Shown piece after piece: positions 43,464 through 52,925 of a stretch of 64,000 bases of DNA (the stretch's first letter is position 1; each line of letters begins with the position of its first letter). Both the position numbers and the translations under genes were made by a program. The notes below the pieces were generated by a model. That model did not search any database. It saw only the letters and a program-made list of their open reading frames with translations, and was not told where the DNA came from. Source of the DNA: Pleurocapsa sp. PCC 7327 (lineage in GTDB: Bacteria; Cyanobacteriota; Cyanobacteriia; Cyanobacteriales; Microcystaceae); NCBI RefSeq assembly GCF_000317025.1, contig NC_019689.1, positions 4,170,024 to 4,234,023 of the forward strand. The letters are read 5' to 3'.

Positions 43464-46400
43464 TTACATTCTGGCTTCTTGTTGTTGATACAAATAGTAA
43501 TAACGTCCCTTGAGTTTCATTAGTTCTTCATGGGTTCCCTGTTCTACTACCGAGCCAGCGTCCATCATAACGATAACGTCGGAATTTTTAATCGAGCCGA
43601 GACGGTGAGTGATAAAAAAGACTGTGCGATCGCGAAAAGCGTCGATGAGATTAATACAGACTTGTTGCTCGGTGGCGTAGTCGAGGGCGCTAGTTGCCTC
43701 GTCGAGGACGAGAATGCGAGGCTGTTGCAGCACCGTCCGCGCGATCGCGATCCGCTGTCGCTGTCCGCCAGAGAGCGCCGAACCTCTTTCGCCGACTCTG
43801 GTATTGTAACCATTGGGCAAGGTCATGATGAATTCGTGGGCGGCTGCGACTTTAGCGGCTTCGATAATTTCTTCTGTCGTCGCGTCGGGATTGGTCAGGG
43901 CAATATTTTCCTGCACCGTTCCATCGAACAGGAGCGTTTCTTGGGGGACAACGCCTATCTGACGGCGTAAGGAGTACAGCTCTACTTTGCTAATGTCGTA
44001 CCCGTCGATGAGGATACGTCCCGATTCTGGCTCGTAAAGCCTTGAGATTAGTTTGGTTAGGGTACTCTTGCCTGCCCCACTTTGTCCGACGACGCCAACA
44101 AAGGTTCCGGGAGGAAAATCTAGATTGACGTTATACAGTTGTAAGGGACCGTGACTCTTGAAGCGGAAGGAGACATTTTCGTATTTGACTGCCCCTTCAA
44201 TCGAAGGCATGGGAATGTTGGTGCGGTCTTGTTCGGCTTCTTGCGGCGTATCGACGATATCTGCCAGTCTTTCTAAAGAAAGGGCAGTTTCTTGGAAATT
44301 CTGCCACAGTTGCGTCAGGCGCAGGATAGGAGAAGTTACGTAGCTGGCGATGATGCGGAAAGCGATCAACTGACCCAAGGTAAGCTGTTGGTCTAGGACT
44401 AAAAAAGCCCCAACCCAAAGAACCAGAAGTCCGGAGAGCTTGTTGAGGAAGCTACTGGTCGAACCTGCTAGGGTCGAGGTAATGACGGTTTGGAATCCCG
44501 CCGAGACGTAGTTAGCGTATTTTTCTTGCCACTGCCAGCGCGATCGCAGCTCGATATTCTGTGCCTTGACCGTTTGAATGCCAGTCATCACTTCGACGAG
44601 ATAGGATTGGGTTTGGGCATTGCGTTCTGCTTTGGTTCGCAGTTGTCGGCGAATGATGGGCGAGAAAAAGAGGGTCAGACCGATAAAGAGCGGAATAATC
44701 CCCAATGCTACCAGGGTTAGGATCGGGCTGTAGACGATCATCGCTACGATGTAGACGATCGAGAAGATCGCATCCAAGACCACGGTCAAAGCGGTTCCCG
44801 TGAGAAACTGCCGAATGTTTTCCAGTTCGTTGACGCGCGTGGAAATTTCCCCGACGGGTCGGCGCTCGAAATAGCGCAAGGGCAAGCGTAGGAGGTGGTC
44901 GATAATTTCTGAACCCAAACTCATGTCGATGCGGTTAGTCGTATCGACGAAGAGGTATGTTCGCAGGGTGGTGAGAATGGCTTCAAAGATCGCGATCGCC
45001 AAGAGGAACACACCTAAAACCTGTAAAGTATCGACGCTATTTTGGACGATTACCTTGTCGATAATGACCTGAACCATCAGGGGATTGGCTAGTCCGAATA
45101 GCTGGACGAAGAAAGAGGCGACAAAGACTTCGATCAGCACTCGGCGGTAGCGCTGCAAGGCGGGGAGAAACCAGCGCAGACCGAAGCGTTCTTGGGGAGT
45201 TTCCTTGGTTTTTTGCAGCAGCAGCACTTCCCCTTCTGTGCCCCAACTGTCGAGAAAATCGGCGCTCGGACGGCGCAGGATCCCAATTTCCGGCACGCCA
45301 ATAATCGCGTGGCGATCGTTAATTTCGTAGATAATCGCTAGGCTATCTTGCCAGCGCACCAGAACGGGAGTTTTGAGATTGGTAACGGCTCTGGCGGGAA
45401 CCTTCACCAGTTGAGCGTTGAGTCCCATCAACTCCGCGATCGCGCCGCACACGGGCAGCGAGAGGGTATTGCTACGCTGTAGTTGCTCTGTGATAATGCG
45501 ACGGATGACTTCCTTGCGAAAGGGCATCCCGAAATATTGACTGAGCATTTGGAAGCAGGCAACCCCCACTTCTTGCGGCGTTTTTCCATGGACGTATGGA
45601 TAGTCTTTCTCTTTAGTGACATCGATGGCTTGCTCGGCGCTGTTATCTGCCTCTAGCAGTTCTGCTTCCGCATAAGGAATATCTCGTACCGACTCTGGAA
45701 GCGATTCGACGGATGAAGTAGACGATAGGGAGGAATCTGCTTGAGTTGCCAGTTGCCAGTTTTCCGTTGGTAGTTCGGCAGGCAATCCGATTAGACGCGC
45801 TGGCATCGACCCATTTACCTCGATTTTTTGATTGTCAGAGAAATCGAGACGGCTGCCGATAGGACAACTGGCAATATTGCCGCTGCTAACCACCCAGATC
45901 CGTTGAGAATCCTGTAGGGGTGGGTGCTCTTTAATCGACGACGTACCCGGAGGAAGGGAGTACACTGCCACATCATTGATTATCTCAGTCGTTAATTGTT
46001 TGAGGTCGATCTCTCCGAGCGCTTGCTGCTCTAATTGATAGCCTAGAAGCTCGAAGACTTCAACAAGCGCCGCTCGCTGGTAAAATGCCTCGCCAAATGG
46101 GGGATATTGTTCTAGAAGTTGGAGAAACTCGCTGTTTTTAATCGTCAAGCAAACGGCTTCCGTAGAAGAAATGACGGTTTCGCCGGGAATTCCCCTAATT
46201 AAGTTAACCCAACCGATTATCGCGCCGGGCTTGAGTAACTTCAAAGTAATGGGGATTTGAGTGCGAGGGTCGTAACCGAGCAAACGCGCTTTGCCTTCAT
46301 ATAAAATTGCGACGTATGGCAGCATTTTTTTTTGCGTCAGCACAATCTGACCCATCCGGTAGCGCCACGGTTCGAATTTTTGCACTAGTTCGGCGATGAC

Positions 46401-46472
46401 TTCGAGGGGCAGTCGGTCAAACGGGGCTACCGAAGAGATAAATTCTTGAAATTCGACAGTTGTATAGCTCAT
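43464..46472 (-). CDS. Type I ABC exporter with cNMP-binding and degenerate C39 domains
   Basis: The 1002-residue inner-membrane exporter has four parts. A cyclic-nucleotide-binding-like domain lies at about 8-145. A linker holds ENWQLATQ at 237-244, encoded by repeat-like 'gttgccagttgccag'. A C39-like domain spans about 288-420. Six helices (about 445-720) and an ATPase with Walker A GQSGAGKST (795-803), signature LSGGQRQR and Walker B ILVLDEATSAL follow. In the C39 domain the catalytic Cys position is V302 (TPQEVGVAC), and the expected His and Asp also look replaced, so it probably recognises rather than cuts substrates, as in HlyB. The adaptor gene follows it. An outer-membrane TolC is not seen here. 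Confidence 0.93.
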   Translation of the reverse strand: MSYTTVEFQEFISSVAPFDRLPLEVIAELVQKFEPWRYRMGQIVLTQKKMLPYVAILYEGKARLLGYDPRTQIPITLKLLKPGAIIGWVNLIRGIPGETVISSTEAVCLTIKNSEFLQLLEQYPPFGEAFYQRAALVEVFELLGYQLEQQALGEIDLKQLTTEIINDVAVYSLPPGTSSIKEHPPLQDSQRIWVVSSGNIASCPIGSRLDFSDNQKIEVNGSMPARLIGLPAELPTENWQLATQADSSLSSTSSVESLPESVRDIPYAEAELLEADNSAEQAIDVTKEKDYPYVHGKTPQEVGVACFQMLSQYFGMPFRKEVIRRIITEQLQRSNTLSLPVCGAIAELMGLNAQLVKVPARAVTNLKTPVLVRWQDSLAIIYEINDRHAIIGVPEIGILRRPSADFLDSWGTEGEVLLLQKTKETPQERFGLRWFLPALQRYRRVLIEVFVASFFVQLFGLANPLMVQVIIDKVIVQNSVDTLQVLGVFLLAIAIFEAILTTLRTYLFVDTTNRIDMSLGSEIIDHLLRLPLRYFERRPVGEISTRVNELENIRQFLTGTALTVVLDAIFSIVYIVAMIVYSPILTLVALGIIPLFIGLTLFFSPIIRRQLRTKAERNAQTQSYLVEVMTGIQTVKAQNIELRSRWQWQEKYANYVSAGFQTVITSTLAGSTSSFLNKLSGLLVLWVGAFLVLDQQLTLGQLIAFRIIASYVTSPILRLTQLWQNFQETALSLERLADIVDTPQEAEQDRTNIPMPSIEGAVKYENVSFRFKSHGPLQLYNVNLDFPPGTFVGVVGQSGAGKSTLTKLISRLYEPESGRILIDGYDISKVELYSLRRQIGVVPQETLLFDGTVQENIALTNPDATTEEIIEAAKVAAAHEFIMTLPNGYNTRVGERGSALSGGQRQRIAIARTVLQQPRILVLDEATSALDYATEQQVCINLIDAFRDRTVFFITHRLGSIKNSDVIVMMDAGSVVEQGTHEELMKLKGRYYYLYQQQEARM

Positions 46473-46830
46473 AACTCGATTAGCTTCTCGCGCCCTAACC
46501 TTTGGTAACCGATCGCAGATCGTTATTTATATATACCCAGATTGGTTTCAATAATTCACACATGGTAACCAAAAGAGATTTTGTTGAGGGCGAATAGAAA
46601 CTTTTGCTATTTTAGGTTACTTCGCTCTAACTTTACCGCGAATTGATAAAGAAATGATAAACAAGTTTTCCCTCTTCGGCTAGCGCCTGTTTTCAGTAGC
46701 TAGTTTTGCTTTTCAGCTGAGTTTAATGCATCTATGAAAATGCATCCATGAAATAGAGAATTGGCGATCTGTGAAAAGGGAAAATTGACCGATCGCCAAT
46801 TTCTAAGAAAATTGTGGTAATAAGCAACAA
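46473..46830. other. Intergenic region between exporter and hypB
   Basis: This 358-bp spacer should hold the exporter promoter (minus strand) near 46500-46650. No -10/-35 pair can be assigned with confidence. The hairpin downstream of hypB is listed separately. No coding frame was seen. Confidence 0.45.
46759..46801 (-). terminator. Hairpin downstream of hypB
   Basis: AATTGGCGATC (46759-46769) pairs perfectly with GATCGCCAATT (46791-46801) around a 21-nt loop. It lies 29 bp after the hypB stop. No strong U-run follows on the minus strand, so termination is plausible but not certain. Confidence 0.45.
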
Positions 46831-47703
46831 TCAAGCAATTTTAGGAAAAATAAAGGAACAATGCTCCTGAAATTGAGCTTTTAGCCATTCGTACCAATCC
46901 TCCAACCCTTCACCGGTTAAAGCAGAAACCTGAAAGATACGAATGCGAGGATTCACCTGCCTGGCATATTGTAGGCAACGCTCTACATCAAACTGGACGT
47001 ATGGGAGCAAGTCAATTTTCGTTAAAATCATGACATCGCTGACACGAAACATATAAGGATATTTAATCGGCTTATCGTCTCCCTCTGTCACCGAGAGAAT
47101 AGCCACTTTAGCCCGTTCGCCCAAATCAAATAAAGCCGGACAAACGAGATTGCCAACATTTTCGATCGCCACGATCGAGTGGGGGGGAGGGTTGAGTTCG
47201 CTATAGCCTTGCTCGACCATTGCTGCATCTAAATGGCAGCCCGTTCCCGTATTGATTTGGACGACTTGACAGCCCGTTTCCTTAATTTTTTGAGCGTCGT
47301 TGACCGTTTCTTGATCGCCTTCGATAACGCTGATGGGAATCTGCGCTTTGAGGTCGTTAATCGTGCGGATTAAGAGGGTAGTTTTTCCGGCACCGGGAGA
47401 ACTTACCAAATTGAGGGCGAGAATATCGCGACCTTTAAACCAGCCTCGATTTTGAGCCGCAATCAGGTCATTTTTTCTGAGGATATCTTGCTCTAGCGAA
47501 ATCGTCGTCCCGTGCATCCGAGCGTGAATCTGGGGAGAGTCAACAGAGGAGTGGGAATGAGAATGAGTGATTACCGTGCCATCTGGAAGCGTATGAGTAT
47601 GATAGTGTTCGCCTTCTTTCATCTGTTGCCTAACAGTTTCACCCGTTTGAGAATTGGTAATCTTGATGGAATCGTCGCCAGAACAACCGCAAGTTACGCA
47701 CAT
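46831..47703 (-). CDS. hypB: Hydrogenase nickel incorporation GTPase HypB
   Basis: HypB is the GTPase that, with HypA, loads nickel into NiFe hydrogenase. From ATG 47703 it has 290 residues: an N-terminal C2-x2-C5-x-C7 metal motif, a His-rich stretch (HYHTHT, HSHSHS, about 33-52) for nickel storage, the P-loop SSPGAGKTT (101-109) and the EGD and TKID motifs. The start is set by the conserved MCVTCGC, which overlaps the hypA end by 10 bp. A longer frame to 47784 is rejected. The hydrogenase genes are not in the window. Confidence 0.95.
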   Translation of the reverse strand: MCVTCGCSGDDSIKITNSQTGETVRQQMKEGEHYHTHTLPDGTVITHSHSHSSVDSPQIHARMHGTTISLEQDILRKNDLIAAQNRGWFKGRDILALNLVSSPGAGKTTLLIRTINDLKAQIPISVIEGDQETVNDAQKIKETGCQVVQINTGTGCHLDAAMVEQGYSELNPPPHSIVAIENVGNLVCPALFDLGERAKVAILSVTEGDDKPIKYPYMFRVSDVMILTKIDLLPYVQFDVERCLQYARQVNPRIRIFQVSALTGEGLEDWYEWLKAQFQEHCSFIFPKIA

Positions 47704-48038
47704 ACCTCTTTTACCTCCATTTCTTTGATTTTTAATTCCGTGCCCCGAACAATTTCTAGATCGGCGCTGCCGCAGTGATCGCAAATGCCAAAGGGTTCGT
47801 TAAGGGCAACCTCTGTCCCGCACTGACGGCATTTTCCCAAACCTGGAATTTCCAGGATTTCTAAGGTCGATCCTTCTAAAACCGTGCCTCGGCAGCAGAC
47901 ATCAAAGCAGAAGCGAATGGCATCGGGCATCACTGCGGAGAGTTGGCCGATTTCTAAGGTTACTCGTTTGACGGGAAAGCCTTGGGCGTGTTCGGTAGCG
48001 ATCTCAACGATATTTTGAGTGATTCCGAGTTCGTGCAT
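47694..48038 (-). CDS. hypA: Hydrogenase/urease nickel chaperone HypA
   Basis: The 114-residue protein has the nickel-binding N terminus MHELG (H2) and the zinc site of C70, C73 and C86, C89 (CRQCG, CDHCG). ATG 48038 is chosen because H2 must follow the start Met; a GTG at 48068 would add ten residues before it. It overlaps hypB by 10 bp, so translation is coupled. Confidence 0.95.
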   Translation of the reverse strand: MHELGITQNIVEIATEHAQGFPVKRVTLEIGQLSAVMPDAIRFCFDVCCRGTVLEGSTLEILEIPGLGKCRQCGTEVALNEPFGICDHCGSADLEIVRGTELKIKEMEVKEVCA

Positions 48039-48109
48039 TTCGGGGGCGATGTATGGGGTTGTACTCACTATCTATTGCAGCTCTAGAATTTTTTTATCTG
48101 AGGTTTTGT

Positions 48110-48649
48110 CTAGAAATTCTTAAGGTTACTTGCTTGCGGATCGTTGAATTCTAAAACGACTGGTTCGTTGAGTACGGGAAAAGCGACGGAATTGGCGATG
48201 AAGCATTCTTGATGGGCTTGATGGTGCGCTGCGATCGCACTTTGTAAATCGTCGCCAGCTTTGATAATGACTTTCGGGTGCAATACGACTTCGATAAATT
48301 TCATCTTGCCGTCTTTGTATGCCATCTTTCCTACTGCTTCGTCGGAGTAATCAATTACTCGAATGCGATTACGGACGCAGATCGCCAGGTAGCTCAACAT
48401 ATGACAGGCAGATAGGGCAATAACCACTAAATCTTCTGGATTGTGTAGATGGCGATCGCCCCTAAAGGTTGGATCTGCCGACCCGACAAAAAGAGGTTTC
48501 CCTTCTATGCTAGCGGTATACTCGCGAGAATAGGACTGGTAAGAAGATGTAGTTCCTTGACTCGCTCCCGTCCAAACCGTTGAGACGCGATAAATATGTT
48601 CTTTGGGCACGATATCCTTTCGTAAACCAATATCATTATTCAAGAGCAT
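48110..48649 (-). CDS. OsmC/Ohr-family protein
   Basis: The 179-residue protein belongs to the OsmC superfamily of peroxide-reducing thiol proteins, with the two redox Cys C82 (LSACHMLSYL) and C149 (AHQECFIANS). The conserved Arg/Glu environment is only partly visible. ATG 48649 overlaps dhaL by 10 bp, so the gene is translated with the dha genes; a shorter start at the later GTG (before PKEHIYRVST) is possible. It may reduce organic hydroperoxides; the link with dihydroxyacetone metabolism is unknown. Confidence 0.85.
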   Translation of the reverse strand: MLLNNDIGLRKDIVPKEHIYRVSTVWTGASQGTTSSYQSYSREYTASIEGKPLFVGSADPTFRGDRHLHNPEDLVVIALSACHMLSYLAICVRNRIRVIDYSDEAVGKMAYKDGKMKFIEVVLHPKVIIKAGDDLQSAIAAHHQAHQECFIANSVAFPVLNEPVVLEFNDPQASNLKNF

Positions 48650-49269
48650 TCAAGAGCAGCTAACAAACTCTTCAACATCAAATAAGAAGAAGTCGCCCCC
48701 GGATCTTGATGACCGATGCTGCGTTCCCCCAAATAGCTAGCCCGACCTTTCTTTGCCAGCATCGGTATCGTGTCTTTCATGCCTTGCTCGGCGGCGACTA
48801 CTGCCTGTTGCATCGCTTGGCGCATATCTTTATTCTCTGCCGCTGCTGTCTGGAAAGCCGTCACCGCAGGAGAGAGGGCATCGACCATCGTCTTGTCGCC
48901 CAGTTGTGCCTTGCCGCGATCGAGTACGCCATTTAATCCTGCTTGCAGAAGTTTGAGCATATCCTCTACAGTCAGTTCTTGTTTGCCAGCGACTGCCGCA
49001 CTCGATCGCAAAAATAGCGTCCCATACAGGGGACCGCTAGCACCGCCGACAGTTGAAATTAGCGTCATGCTTACCAGCTTCAAAATACTGCCAATATCCT
49101 TGTCAGCAAAGCTTGGCAGTTGACTCGCTACCTTTTTAAAGCCGCGATCCATATTAATGCCATGGTCGGCATCGCCGACCGCAGCATCCAGTTCTGTCAA
49201 ATAGTCTTTATTTTCTTCTATAACGGCAGTAAATATCCGCAACCACTGTATTACTTGGTCTTTAGTCAT
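48640..49269 (-). CDS. dhaL: Dihydroxyacetone kinase subunit DhaL
   Basis: DhaL holds the ADP/ATP and passes phosphate to dihydroxyacetone on DhaK. The 209-residue helical-barrel protein has the Mg-binding motif LDAAVGDADHG (D28, D33, D35) and a typical C-terminal GHQDPGATSS segment. It lies 53 bp after dhaK on the same strand and overlaps the OsmC gene. The PTS-type DhaM that normally recharges DhaL is absent from this cluster. Confidence 0.93.
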   Translation of the reverse strand: MTKDQVIQWLRIFTAVIEENKDYLTELDAAVGDADHGINMDRGFKKVASQLPSFADKDIGSILKLVSMTLISTVGGASGPLYGTLFLRSSAAVAGKQELTVEDMLKLLQAGLNGVLDRGKAQLGDKTMVDALSPAVTAFQTAAAENKDMRQAMQQAVVAAEQGMKDTIPMLAKKGRASYLGERSIGHQDPGATSSYLMLKSLLAALECS

Positions 49270-49322
49270 TTTTTAGTTGATAGTTGTTAGTAGTTATATT
49301 AACCATTAACCACTAACCCCAA

Positions 49323-50396
49323 CTAGATTCCCCATCGCATACTGGGCGTTTTTACGGGTGCATCCCATAACCGAATCATCTCGTCATCTAACTTTAGCAG
49401 GGTAATCGAGCAACCTTGCATTTCTAGAGAAGTCATGTAAGAACCGATGAGGTTACGTGCGATTTGCAGTCCGTGTTTTTGGCAGATTTGGGCAAGTTTG
49501 CGGTAGACCAGATACAGTTCGGAAAGGGGAGTACCGCCCATGCCGTTGACAAAAGCTAACACGCGATCGCCTTTTTCCAAGGATGTATCTGTCAACGCTA
49601 TCTCCACCCATTCGCCTTTGTCTTCATCCCATTCGCGTACCGTGCGGCTGTAGGCTGAATCCTCAATAATCGACAGTGCTAACATCTCAGTAATCTCATC
49701 GGCTGACTTGAGTGCCATGCGTTCTCGTCCCGGTTCGCCATGAATGCCGATTCCGATTTCCATTTCATTTTCGCCCAGTTCAAAGGTTGGGGTTCCTTTG
49801 GCGGGAACGGTACAAGAAGTCAGTGCCATACCCATGCTGCGTCCATTCAGGTTAACTCGTCGGCACAAATCCGCTATTTGCCGCAGATCGTAGCCCTCTT
49901 CAGCAGCCGCACCGCAAATTTTTTCTGCCAGTACCGTCGTCCCTACGCCCCTGCGTCCTTGGGTATAGAGGCTATCTTTGACGGCTACATCGTCATCGAT
50001 TAAAATATTCAACGTGCGGATACCCTCTGCACGGGCTAATTCCGTTGCCATCTCGAAATTCATCACGTCGCCGCTGTAATTCTTGACGATGTAGAGGATG
50101 CCAGCCCCACCATTTACCCATTTGGCTGCCTCTAGCATTTGGTCGGGTGTTGGCGAGGTGAAAATTTCTCCGGGACAAGCGGCATCGAGCATACCCTTGC
50201 CAACGAAGCCAGCGTGCATCGGTTCGTGTCCGCTGCCGCCACCGGAAACGATCGCGACTTTTCCCTGCACGGGGGCATCGACTCGATAGACGAAGGTGGG
50301 ATCGAAGTTTACTCGAACTAATTCGGGATGAGCAGCTGCCAGTCCCTCCAAACTTTCGCTGACGAAGTCTTCCGGCTTATCGATCAGTTTTTTCAT
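49323..50396 (-). CDS. dhaK: Dihydroxyacetone kinase subunit DhaK
   Basis: DhaK binds dihydroxyacetone covalently and is the substrate half of the kinase. The 357-residue protein has the [16 protein letters not shown] motif, D110 ([11 protein letters not shown]) and the substrate His H219 in GIGIHGEPG. Length matches the PTS-type subunit. ATG 50396 is followed downstream by dhaL and the OsmC gene, likely one operon. Without DhaM, phosphate must come from ATP directly or from a partner elsewhere. Confidence 0.94.
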   Translation of the reverse strand: MKKLIDKPEDFVSESLEGLAAAHPELVRVNFDPTFVYRVDAPVQGKVAIVSGGGSGHEPMHAGFVGKGMLDAACPGEIFTSPTPDQMLEAAKWVNGGAGILYIVKNYSGDVMNFEMATELARAEGIRTLNILIDDDVAVKDSLYTQGRRGVGTTVLAEKICGAAAEEGYDLRQIADLCRRVNLNGRSMGMALTSCTVPAKGTPTFELGENEMEIGIGIHGEPGRERMALKSADEITEMLALSIIEDSAYSRTVREWDEDKGEWVEIALTDTSLEKGDRVLAFVNGMGGTPLSELYLVYRKLAQICQKHGLQIARNLIGSYMTSLEMQGCSITLLKLDDEMIRLWDAPVKTPSMRWGI

Positions 50397-50447
50397 GGTT
50401 TCAGCGCTCCTTGCGGATTAGCTCTTAAAACCAAGGATAACTTGAAT

Positions 50448-51731
50448 TTACAAAACCCTCGCTCGTTTCATCGGCGTGGCAAAGAGGTCTTGAAAAGCCG
50501 ATTGACGCTGTTCTAGAGGTTCTTGGGCTAAATTCCACAAACTTTCGTAGAAAAAGAACGAAACGCCAGCAAATCCCTGCTTGCGGACGGTTGCTACCTG
50601 CGTCTTAATTTGTTCGATCGGCACGAGACGACCTTTTAATCCAGACAAAACTCCAATTCCGAAGGGAATATGTTCTTTGGCGGTTCTTACTTCCGCTTGA
50701 GATAATTCCCTCAAGAAAGCTTTCATATCGTCGCGATAAACTTGCAGGACTATTTCTTCAACTAACCCCATTCTTTCCCATTTCTGCCAGTCTGCCAGAT
50801 AGCAGTTTAAGGAAAACGCTTGTGGATTGGGAGAAACAGAAACAATCGCATCGGGATTGCTGTCTTTAATCGCGGCAAACAACTGTTTCATGTAGTCTGT
50901 AACTTTATTTGCCCGCCAGCGCGTCCATTCTGTCCATTCTCGATTGTTAGCGACGCAATTATTCACGGTTTTGATGTTAGCTGGCGGTTTGGGCGGTAAT
51001 TTGCCGTTATGCTCTTGTTGATAGAGTTTGATAGTGTAATCATCATACCCGAAGTCGTAAGGAAAACCGAAATGGTCGTCTACTTGGATGCCATCGACAT
51101 CATATTTACTCACGATTTCAACGACGAGATCGGTAATGAATTGCTGGACATCGGGACGAAAAGGATTGAGCCACACTCGTTTGTGAATGTTTCCTTCTAG
51201 CCAAACCGTGCTGCCGTCGAGACGTTTGGTCAGCCATTCGGGATGGCGTTTGGCTAATTGCGAGTCGGCAGGTGCCATAAAACCGAACTCAAACCAGGGA
51301 ATGACTGCCATCCCTTTGTCTCGTCCTCGTTCGATAGTTTCTGCCAGGATATCTCTTCCTTGGAGTCCTTGGGCGGGATCGAGGGAAAGTCCGATAACTG
51401 CTTCGGCGACTGCGCTGGGATAGAGCGTATGACCCCAGTTCCAAATCGTGGGATAGAGAGTATTAAAGTTTAATTGAGAAAGGGTATCGATCGCATCGGC
51501 AAGCCTTTGTCGCTCGAAGAGAACGTCGCTGTCGATGTTGGTCAGCCAAACGCCTCGGATTTCAGCGGGTTCGTTGTAAGGATTTTGCGATCGCGCTGGC
51601 AAAGCAAGCCAAGCAAGGGTAAAACCGAAGATAAGTAGAAAAATCAACCAAGCTTGGCGACCAAACCGACGGTTCAACTCAACCAGTCCGTCCGCACAGA
51701 CAGTCAGGATTTTGTAGAGGTACTGTTTCAT
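50448..51731 (-). CDS. GHL10 glycoside-hydrolase-like exported protein
   Basis: The 427-residue protein has an N-terminal helix (about 26-46, WLIFLLIFGFTLAWLALPA), probably a signal or anchor. A GHL10 (DUF187-type) TIM-barrel follows: EIRGVWLTNIDSD, LNFNTLYPTIWNWG, YDVDGIQVDDHFGFP (acidic catalytic candidates) and VSVSPNPQAFSLN. These proteins probably act on cell-surface or extracellular glycans. It precedes dhaK on the same strand with a 51-bp gap but shares no obvious role with it. Confidence 0.9.
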   Translation of the reverse strand: MKQYLYKILTVCADGLVELNRRFGRQAWLIFLLIFGFTLAWLALPARSQNPYNEPAEIRGVWLTNIDSDVLFERQRLADAIDTLSQLNFNTLYPTIWNWGHTLYPSAVAEAVIGLSLDPAQGLQGRDILAETIERGRDKGMAVIPWFEFGFMAPADSQLAKRHPEWLTKRLDGSTVWLEGNIHKRVWLNPFRPDVQQFITDLVVEIVSKYDVDGIQVDDHFGFPYDFGYDDYTIKLYQQEHNGKLPPKPPANIKTVNNCVANNREWTEWTRWRANKVTDYMKQLFAAIKDSNPDAIVSVSPNPQAFSLNCYLADWQKWERMGLVEEIVLQVYRDDMKAFLRELSQAEVRTAKEHIPFGIGVLSGLKGRLVPIEQIKTQVATVRKQGFAGVSFFFYESLWNLAQEPLEQRQSAFQDLFATPMKRARVL

Positions 51732-51886
51732 CTCTAGTGAAGATCGAGTCAGACACTAGCTTATCCGACAGGGCGATCGCTATCTTCAAAAACTAGATAT
51801 AGAAAAAACTTATCTCCGTAGACGGTTTAAAAATCGAGAGAGTTCCATACTAATCTATAAAATTGAGAGATATTAGAATCCACAAG

Positions 51887-52420
51887 ATGAACCAAGAAAA
51901 AGTGATTTGTACAACTGACTGGGTTACCGTTAAAAAAACAGCGAGAGGTTTTTATTACTTAGAAAGAAAAGGAAGGGACTCGGTTGCCGTCTTCCTAGTC
52001 AGAAAAAATCGCTTAAAAGAGTACGAGGTTCTGATTAGACAGCAACCACTTTGTATCGATAATTCAGAGGTCGATGGAAAACTTAAACTCTATCCTTGCC
52101 CTATTACTGGAGGCATTGATGGAGAGGAAACGCCCCTAGAAGCAGCGATAAGAGAAGTCAAAGAAGAATCGGGGTTTTCAGTTTGCGTTTTGCCTTTGGG
52201 TCAATATATCGTCGGAACGCAAACCAATGAAATTTGTTATTTATATTATGCCGATGTCACTGGACTAGAACCGGAAGTCGCAACTCAGGATGGCAGCTAT
52301 TTTGAATCGATTAGCAAAAATGAGTGGCATCCATTTGAGTATTTAAGTCAATGCGATTATTCAGCTTGTCAGATTGGGTATTTTAAATTAAAAGCAATTC
52401 TTTTTAAGATTAAAACGTAG
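51887..52420 (+). CDS. NUDIX hydrolase
   Basis: The 177-residue protein contains an exact NUDIX box (GGIDGEETPLEAAIREVKEE, then SGF), with the metal-binding Glu residues. Such enzymes hydrolyse nucleoside-diphosphate derivatives; the flanking YLYYADVTG resembles the ADP-sugar or coenzyme clades, but substrate cannot be read from sequence. ATG 51887 is chosen; a TTG at 51863 would add eight residues. Confidence 0.9.
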   Translation: MNQEKVICTTDWVTVKKTARGFYYLERKGRDSVAVFLVRKNRLKEYEVLIRQQPLCIDNSEVDGKLKLYPCPITGGIDGEETPLEAAIREVKEESGFSVCVLPLGQYIVGTQTNEICYLYYADVTGLEPEVATQDGSYFESISKNEWHPFEYLSQCDYSACQIGYFKLKAILFKIKT

Positions 52421-52557
52421 GAGGGTGGGTTGCCAAGTCCCCCTCCATCATAACCAGATTTGAAATTAATATTGGCTGCCTGCTAAGCTAGTATCGATTT
52501 TATTGGGGGCAATCATCCCAAAGTAAAGGGCAGCGATCGCGTTTAGTGCGTTGAACT

Positions 52558-52610
52558 TCAGATCTGGCACCATTCTCAACAACCGCTCTTTTAATTCATT
52601 TCCTAGCTGA
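52558..52610. repeat. Partial copy of the 16-kb MITE
   Basis: TCAGATCTGGCACCATTCTC and the next 30 bases match the left end of the element at 16021 with scattered changes. The opposite terminal repeat was not found nearby, so the copy is truncated or diverged. Confidence 0.55.
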
Positions 52611-52925
52611 TACAAAAAGTTTTCTCAACAAGTACCTCTTTTAACCGATTGGTATTATCCGCCAATAAATTCCTGTACGGTCTTTTTAAGGCAAAAAAAT
52701 AAAACCCCATTCCTACCTCGGTAAGGCTTATTCTTTACCTTAGCTAGAAATCTTTCTTTAGGTGGAACTTGAATTGCCGCTCAAAGGCTAAAATCATCTC
52801 AAATTCGATTAAAGAATCAGCATAGATCGTGCGAACGTCCCGATCGCGAGTAAAATGCTCTCCCTAGATATTGTAGTTTTTCAAGCGGATTTGATATCAT
52901 AAGGTACGCAATCAAAATCTCAAAA

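Noticed and set aside
43464-46472. Exporter as the processing protease for the double-glycine peptide at 1.9 kb
   Set aside because: The C39-like domain lacks the catalytic Cys (Val at 302), and the genes are 41 kb apart; a direct link is not supported.
47704-47784. Longer HypB start
   Set aside because: The conserved MCVTCGC N terminus begins at 47703 and the extra residues are coded within hypA.
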